DNA from: Elusimicrobiota bacterium
GTDB lineage: Bacteria; Elusimicrobiota; Elusimicrobia; Elusimicrobiales; Elusimicrobiaceae
Assembly: GCA_023398295.1 (NCBI GenBank)
Contig: JAEWSL010000013.1
Coordinates: 62,001-126,000 of the forward strand
Reading direction: 5' to 3'
DNA: 64,000 nt
Part shown: positions 60,684 to 64,000 of the stretch, in pieces
Layout of the letters: each line of letters starts with the position of its first letter
How positions within the stretch are numbered: the stretch's first letter is position 1
Made by a program: the position numbers and the translations under genes
The notes under the pieces: model-generated
What the model was told of the DNA's origin: nothing
The model's database searches: none
The model's input: only the letters and a program-made list of their open reading frames with translations

Positions 60684-61017
60684 TTTAAGGCGATAATTAT
60701 TTTGACCGTCGGCGCGATTTATGTTTTTTCCCGCGGCCTCATAAAGCTTTAGCCCAGCTGTAACGATACAACGCTCATGTATGGTTATAGCTACTGATTT
60801 CGGTAGTCCATATGAGAGGGTTTGTTTTACTCTACTGTTTTTTCTTCTAAGATGTTCTACCGATAATAAAAAAAGTCCGCGCTTGCATACGCAAACGCGG
60901 ACTTTTAAATTTGGGATACAATATACCAAAATATTACAAATATCTACTTGGGGCTCTATAAGGTAAAGATCCTTTAAAACAAACCAAATAAAAGAAAGAG
61001 CAATATAGAAAATCTTT
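60684..61017. other. Intergenic region between porin and methyltransferase
   Basis: This gap contains the terminator at 60871-60906. I see no convincing gene. Confidence 0.6.
60871..60906. terminator. Terminator between the porin and the methyltransferase gene
   Basis: AAAAGTCCGCG (60871-60881) pairs perfectly with CGCGGACTTTT (60896-60906), with an inner TTGC/GCAA pair. It is symmetric and could serve both convergent units. Confidence 0.85.
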
Positions 61018-61866
61018 TTATATTGATAAACTCGGAATGTGGAGTAATTCCTTAGAGAAAAACATAACCTCTTTTCCCTTTCTTACTGGTCCTGCGCAAT
61101 AGTTAAGATTAAATTCCTGTTTTGTAAAACCTTTGTATAAGTTCTGTATCTCTGGCGCATTGTCATAGCTTACTACCCAAAAACCTTTCAGCTCACGCAT
61201 GATTTTAGCGATATTTTGGTGGTCTTTGGCTTTATAATGGTTTTTATAAAGCTGATGCCCTTTTACATAATATGGAGGGTCCAGGTAAAGCAGGCAGTTT
61301 TTAAGAACTGCTTGTATATCTTTCTTTTGCAGAAAGGAGAGGGTGTCTTCTTGGTAAATATTTATTTTATCTTTGAACTTGGCAATAGTTTTTATTCTTT
61401 CTATTAAAGCTTCTTTATTAAAACGACAACCAATTTTATAAATTCCTTTCTGTTTTAACCCCCCTATAACTCCGCCCTTCATAATACCAGAATGGTTGCA
61501 ACGGTTAAGATAAAATGCTGCGAAACCTAACGCAAACCCAATATTACCTTTTTTATATATTGCAGACTGTTTGTTCCACTCTGCAAGAGATATGGGAGTT
61601 TCTTTTATTTTTGTAATAAACTTTTTATCCTCATTTTTGATCGCGTTCCAAAAAGAATAAATAGCAACATCAAAATCATTAATATATATTTCTGAAACAT
61701 CGCCTTCTATAAGCAGGCCTAATGCCACGGCCGCGCCGCCGGCGTAAGGCTCTATATATACTGGTTTTTTAGGCAAGGCATTATTTTTTATGAGTTCTTT
61801 CATAAAGCCAAGAACCTTAGCCTTGCCACCTGGATACCTAAGAGGAGAATAATATTTTGGTTTCAT
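61018..61866 (-). CDS. D12-class adenine-specific DNA methyltransferase (Dam-like)
   Basis: The 282-residue enzyme has the order typical of alpha-group N6-adenine methyltransferases: YPGGKAK (11-17, motif X), EPYAGGAAVALG (39-50, SAM binding), a target-recognition middle, LYLDPPYY (DPPY at 196-199) and VVSYDNAPEI. It has the length of E. coli Dam. It is the second gene after the ATPase-TOPRIM gene with a 2-bp gap, so the two form one operon. The coding style is more AT-rich than the rest of the window, suggesting acquisition. Confidence 0.95.
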   Translation of the reverse strand: MKPKYYSPLRYPGGKAKVLGFMKELIKNNALPKKPVYIEPYAGGAAVALGLLIEGDVSEIYINDFDVAIYSFWNAIKNEDKKFITKIKETPISLAEWNKQSAIYKKGNIGFALGFAAFYLNRCNHSGIMKGGVIGGLKQKGIYKIGCRFNKEALIERIKTIAKFKDKINIYQEDTLSFLQKKDIQAVLKNCLLYLDPPYYVKGHQLYKNHYKAKDHQNIAKIMRELKGFWVVSYDNAPEIQNLYKGFTKQEFNLNYCAGPVRKGKEVMFFSKELLHIPSLSI

Positions 61867-61868
61867 TT

Positions 61869-63455
61869 TTATATTTGCTTTATCTTTCTTCTTTCTGCAA
61901 TCTTGTTTAATTTTTTTCTGAAATCGTCAACAAAATTATCAACAGATTCTTTATTTTTCTCTTTCCAATATTCGCATATTTTGCTTTTTTCAAACAAACT
62001 TTTGTGTTTTTTAAACCACTCTTTATATACATCCCGTTCTTTTTTGTCCCCAGAGATTGGCTCTATATCGTTTTCTTCAAAGTATTCTATTTTCACTTTA
62101 TCGCATTTTGCGTGTTCATTTTCAAAATATCTCGCCGCATTTTGGGAAAACAAGAACTCATGCAAAGTCTTTTCTGGAGAGAAATAGTTGTAACATGGTA
62201 GAGTCTTAAAATTGTTTTTATGCTTTTTTATTTTTTTTGCTGATTTTGGTTTGCCCATATCTCCGTCAAAAATAACCATATTATTCACGAAACCTGGGTC
62301 GCAATTAAGCAGATCCACTAAAGAAGCGCATCCCATTGTTATATTAAGTATGTTTAATCTGTTTTTTGGTATGCGGTTTTTAATCATATTAGATAAAAAC
62401 CATCTTGCTTCAGCATCTTCACTGTAAACAACAACCTTTTCAACTGGAAGTTTAGGGTCTTCATACAAGGCAACAAGTAGATCACTTTGCATTTCATCAA
62501 ATGTGGGGTTGTGTTTTATTTCCAAAATCCGATTTGCCCTTGTAAAATAGTGGTATAAAACAGTCTCACTTTCACTATGATACTTCTTAGCAAACTTCTC
62601 TATAATCGTCAAACTGTGAGTTGTAAAAACCACTTGGAAGTTAGTGTCCTTTGCCTCTTTTATCAAAATATTTATAATTTTTTCCTGCGCCTTAGGGTGT
62701 AGGGATGCCTCAAGTTCATCTATTAATAGTAATCCGCCTTTAAGCCCACCTCTGTCACTAGCCAATTTTTTAAAAGACAAAATAGCAAATAATATTTGCC
62801 CCATATTATCCTGTCCAGAAGAATTTGTTATCCAGTCATAATCTTTGGTGTTTGTTACGGGAGTTCTTTTGTTTATAGACTTAAAATCGATATTAGTCAG
62901 ATCTGTTATTGTCTCTTTAGAAGATAGAACTTCTTGATAAGTATTGTTAAACCATTCTTTATCTTTATCGTTTTCAAAATAGAAAGGACTATCTTTTAAG
63001 TTTTCTTCCTCAGTTTCTCCAATTGGATATAGTCTGGATAACCCTAAGTATATCACTGGCAGGTCAAATTTTGCTTCTGTCTTAGTACCTTTATCGTCTA
63101 TCTCTTTCGGGATAACTCTGAACCTATTTTTCCCATTATCTATTTGCCAAGTGGTCCTAAAAGTTTTTACAACCTTACCATCTTCTGATTCCCAAGTAAT
63201 ATTTAATCTGTTTGATCCTGTTTTATCATGAGTTTTGCTACCTTTTAAAATCTCGCTAAATTCTGCCTTAAATTGTTTATCATTATAAGTTTTACCGTCC
63301 GCTGTTTTTAGTTCCGATGAATTGGCCAACAACGCTAAGACCGTAGACTTTCCTGTAGCATTCCACCCAGCAAGCATAGTGATATATTTCCCAAGTTTTA
63401 AATCTTTCTCTTTTAATGCCCGAAAGTCTTTTATATTAATATTTGTAAACATCAT
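61869..63455 (-). CDS. OLD-like ABC ATPase with TOPRIM-type C-terminal domain
   Basis: The 528-residue protein has an ABC-type N-terminus: Walker A GWNATGKST (30-38, K36), signature-like SSGQDNMGQ (212-220), Walker B LLLIDELEASLHP (D246, E247) and H-loop TTHS (H280). The C-terminal half has VVVYSEDAEARWFL with E346 and MVIFDGDMG with D397 and D399, as in TOPRIM domains of OLD nucleases and DUF4435-type proteins. This combination is found in phage-defence nucleases (OLD, Gabija GajA, PARIS-like). Linked to the Dam-like gene. Specific family not assigned. Confidence 0.8.
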   Translation of the reverse strand: MMFTNINIKDFRALKEKDLKLGKYITMLAGWNATGKSTVLALLANSSELKTADGKTYNDKQFKAEFSEILKGSKTHDKTGSNRLNITWESEDGKVVKTFRTTWQIDNGKNRFRVIPKEIDDKGTKTEAKFDLPVIYLGLSRLYPIGETEEENLKDSPFYFENDKDKEWFNNTYQEVLSSKETITDLTNIDFKSINKRTPVTNTKDYDWITNSSGQDNMGQILFAILSFKKLASDRGGLKGGLLLIDELEASLHPKAQEKIINILIKEAKDTNFQVVFTTHSLTIIEKFAKKYHSESETVLYHYFTRANRILEIKHNPTFDEMQSDLLVALYEDPKLPVEKVVVYSEDAEARWFLSNMIKNRIPKNRLNILNITMGCASLVDLLNCDPGFVNNMVIFDGDMGKPKSAKKIKKHKNNFKTLPCYNYFSPEKTLHEFLFSQNAARYFENEHAKCDKVKIEYFEENDIEPISGDKKERDVYKEWFKKHKSLFEKSKICEYWKEKNKESVDNFVDDFRKKLNKIAERRKIKQI

Positions 63456-63671
63456 TAGATCCTTAGTTACGTTTTTCTTGCTTTCGCAAAGAGCTTCCTT
63501 GCGGAATCCTAAAAACAGATTAAATTTTTATAAACCTTTGGTGCGGCTTATTGCTAAACTCAAAAAGCCTCCGTTTATTTATACTTTATTTTAGCATACT
63601 TGGCGGTTAAATTCGGCAGAGAAACTTTATTTCATAACCACAAAGAAGGGGAAATTTTGATATACTGTATC
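63456..63671. other. Promoter-bearing gap upstream of the ATPase gene
   Basis: On the minus strand a TGCTAAAAT-like extended -10 lies near 63590 and AAGGAT precedes the start codon. No coding frame is convincing. Confidence 0.45.
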
Positions 63672-63785
63672 AAGAAGTAAAACAAAAATAAAATAAACAG
63701 TAAAACAAGCAGCAAAATAAACAGTAAAAAAAGAAAATAAGCAGTAAAATAAGAAGTAAAATATAGTAAAAGTAATTGTAAAATA
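63672..63785. repeat. A-rich tract with repeated AGTAAAA units
   Basis: The tract repeats (A/C)AGTAAAA-type units (AAGTAAAAC, CAGTAAAAC, CAGCAAAAT, CAGTAAAAA, CAGTAAAAT, AAGTAAAAT, TAGTAAAAG), mostly 11 to 12 bp apart. The copies are imperfect. The A-runs in near-helical phase would bend DNA. Confidence 0.6.
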
Positions 63786-63839
63786 AGGGTCTACTTCAAC
63801 GTTTTGACATCATAATTTGTGAAGATTGTTTGTTGGAAG

Positions 63840-63974
63840 CGCAGGGAAAGCCTGCGTTAAGCTGGGCGGGCGCAAGCCCGCAAGGCATATTAGAGTCCAC
63901 AAATAATCGTCTCTTTACGTCTATCTCTTTCGGGAGATGGACCGGCGACGATTATACGGGTTACTCTAATAGCC
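63840..63974 (+). ncRNA. Highly structured segment, possible ncRNA (candidate retron-type or other structured RNA)
   Basis: Two short hairpins, CGCAGG/CCTGCG (63840-63856, GAAAG loop) and GCGGGC/GCCCGC (63866-63881, GCAA tetraloop), precede one long hairpin. Its nested helices are GGC plus TATTAGAGT with ACTCTAATA plus GCC (63884-63896 with 63963-63974), ATAATCGTC with GACGATTAT (63903-63911 with 63947-63955) and TCTATCTC with GAGATGGA (63920-63927 with 63934-63941) around a TTCG-type loop. The strand is not proven. An open frame also crosses the region. The family is not recognised. Confidence 0.5.
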
Positions 63975-64000
63975 TAGATAGCGTCGCCTTTTTACTGCCC

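Noticed and set aside
60678..60929. An 83-residue frame on the minus strand in the porin-methyltransferase gap
   Set aside because: A strong symmetric terminator lies inside it, the composition is basic and irregular, and no start signal is present.
63672..63785. CRISPR array
   Set aside because: The A-rich units are about 12 bp apart and have no unique spacers or long conserved repeat.
63782..64000. Protein-coding gene running off the right edge on the plus strand
   Set aside because: The frame is open for 73 codons but has no ATG, no Shine-Dalgarno and no family match I can recognise, and the nested hairpins argue for RNA. Not excluded; it needs the next sequence.

Overview
The window looks like a chromosomal replication-origin region of an anaerobic, Gram-negative-type bacterium. 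Outer-membrane barrels, lipoproteins, an OprB-like porin, a large autotransporter and a heptose epimerase indicate a diderm envelope. Rubrerythrin, desulfoferrodoxin, an FprA-type flavodiiron protein, a flavin reductase and rubredoxin indicate an anaerobe that copes with brief oxygen exposure. Gene content and style (ThyX, a deoxyhypusine-synthase-like protein, no recF beside dnaN) would fit a gut Elusimicrobiota lineage, but this is an inference and not proven by the window.

Layout: 0-13.5 kb holds mostly minus-strand metabolic and envelope genes (MgtC fragment, DUF1646 transporter, DHS-like protein, TPR protein, squalene/phytoene synthase, ybeY-glgC, thyX) around a plus-strand glyA-mtnP-tatD run. 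13.5-24.2 kb is a long plus-strand series (nadK-recN-two envelope genes-glycerate kinase-rbfA-nrnA-truB-ribF-nusB-ligA) closed by a terminator. A tRNA-Gly and a few small genes follow. 26.5-34 kb is a complete minus-strand F-type ATP synthase operon (atpZ-B-E-F-H-A-[heptose epimerase]-G-D-C) with an epimerase gene inserted between atpA and atpG. 34-37.6 kb carries a GH13 enzyme, a GT8 glycosyltransferase and signal peptidase I.

37.7-51.3 kb is the origin neighbourhood. Two perfect parS-like palindromes exactly 100 bp apart precede parA-parB. An oxygen-defence cluster runs on the minus strand. Then dnaA, a DnaA-box-rich AT-rich gap (probable oriC), dnaN, a DUF721/DciA gene, gyrB and gyrA follow. 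51.3-60.7 kb is envelope-related: a tandem pair of secreted paralogues, an OmpA-like lipoprotein below a 1733-residue repetitive autotransporter, and an OprB-like porin.

The right end (61-64 kb) is compositionally different and AT-rich. It carries a two-gene module, an OLD-like ABC ATPase with a TOPRIM-like domain plus a D12-class adenine methyltransferase, which reads as a candidate anti-phage or restriction-like system. Beyond it lies a phased A-rich repeat tract and a GC-richer 140-bp segment that folds into two short hairpins followed by a long three-helix hairpin. This may be a structured RNA, although an open frame also runs through it to the window edge.

A recurring regulatory pattern is a -10-like hexamer 6 to 8 nt before a start codon with no Shine-Dalgarno sequence, suggesting leaderless transcripts. 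The clearest case is a perfectly symmetric divergent promoter at 13.47-13.50 kb.
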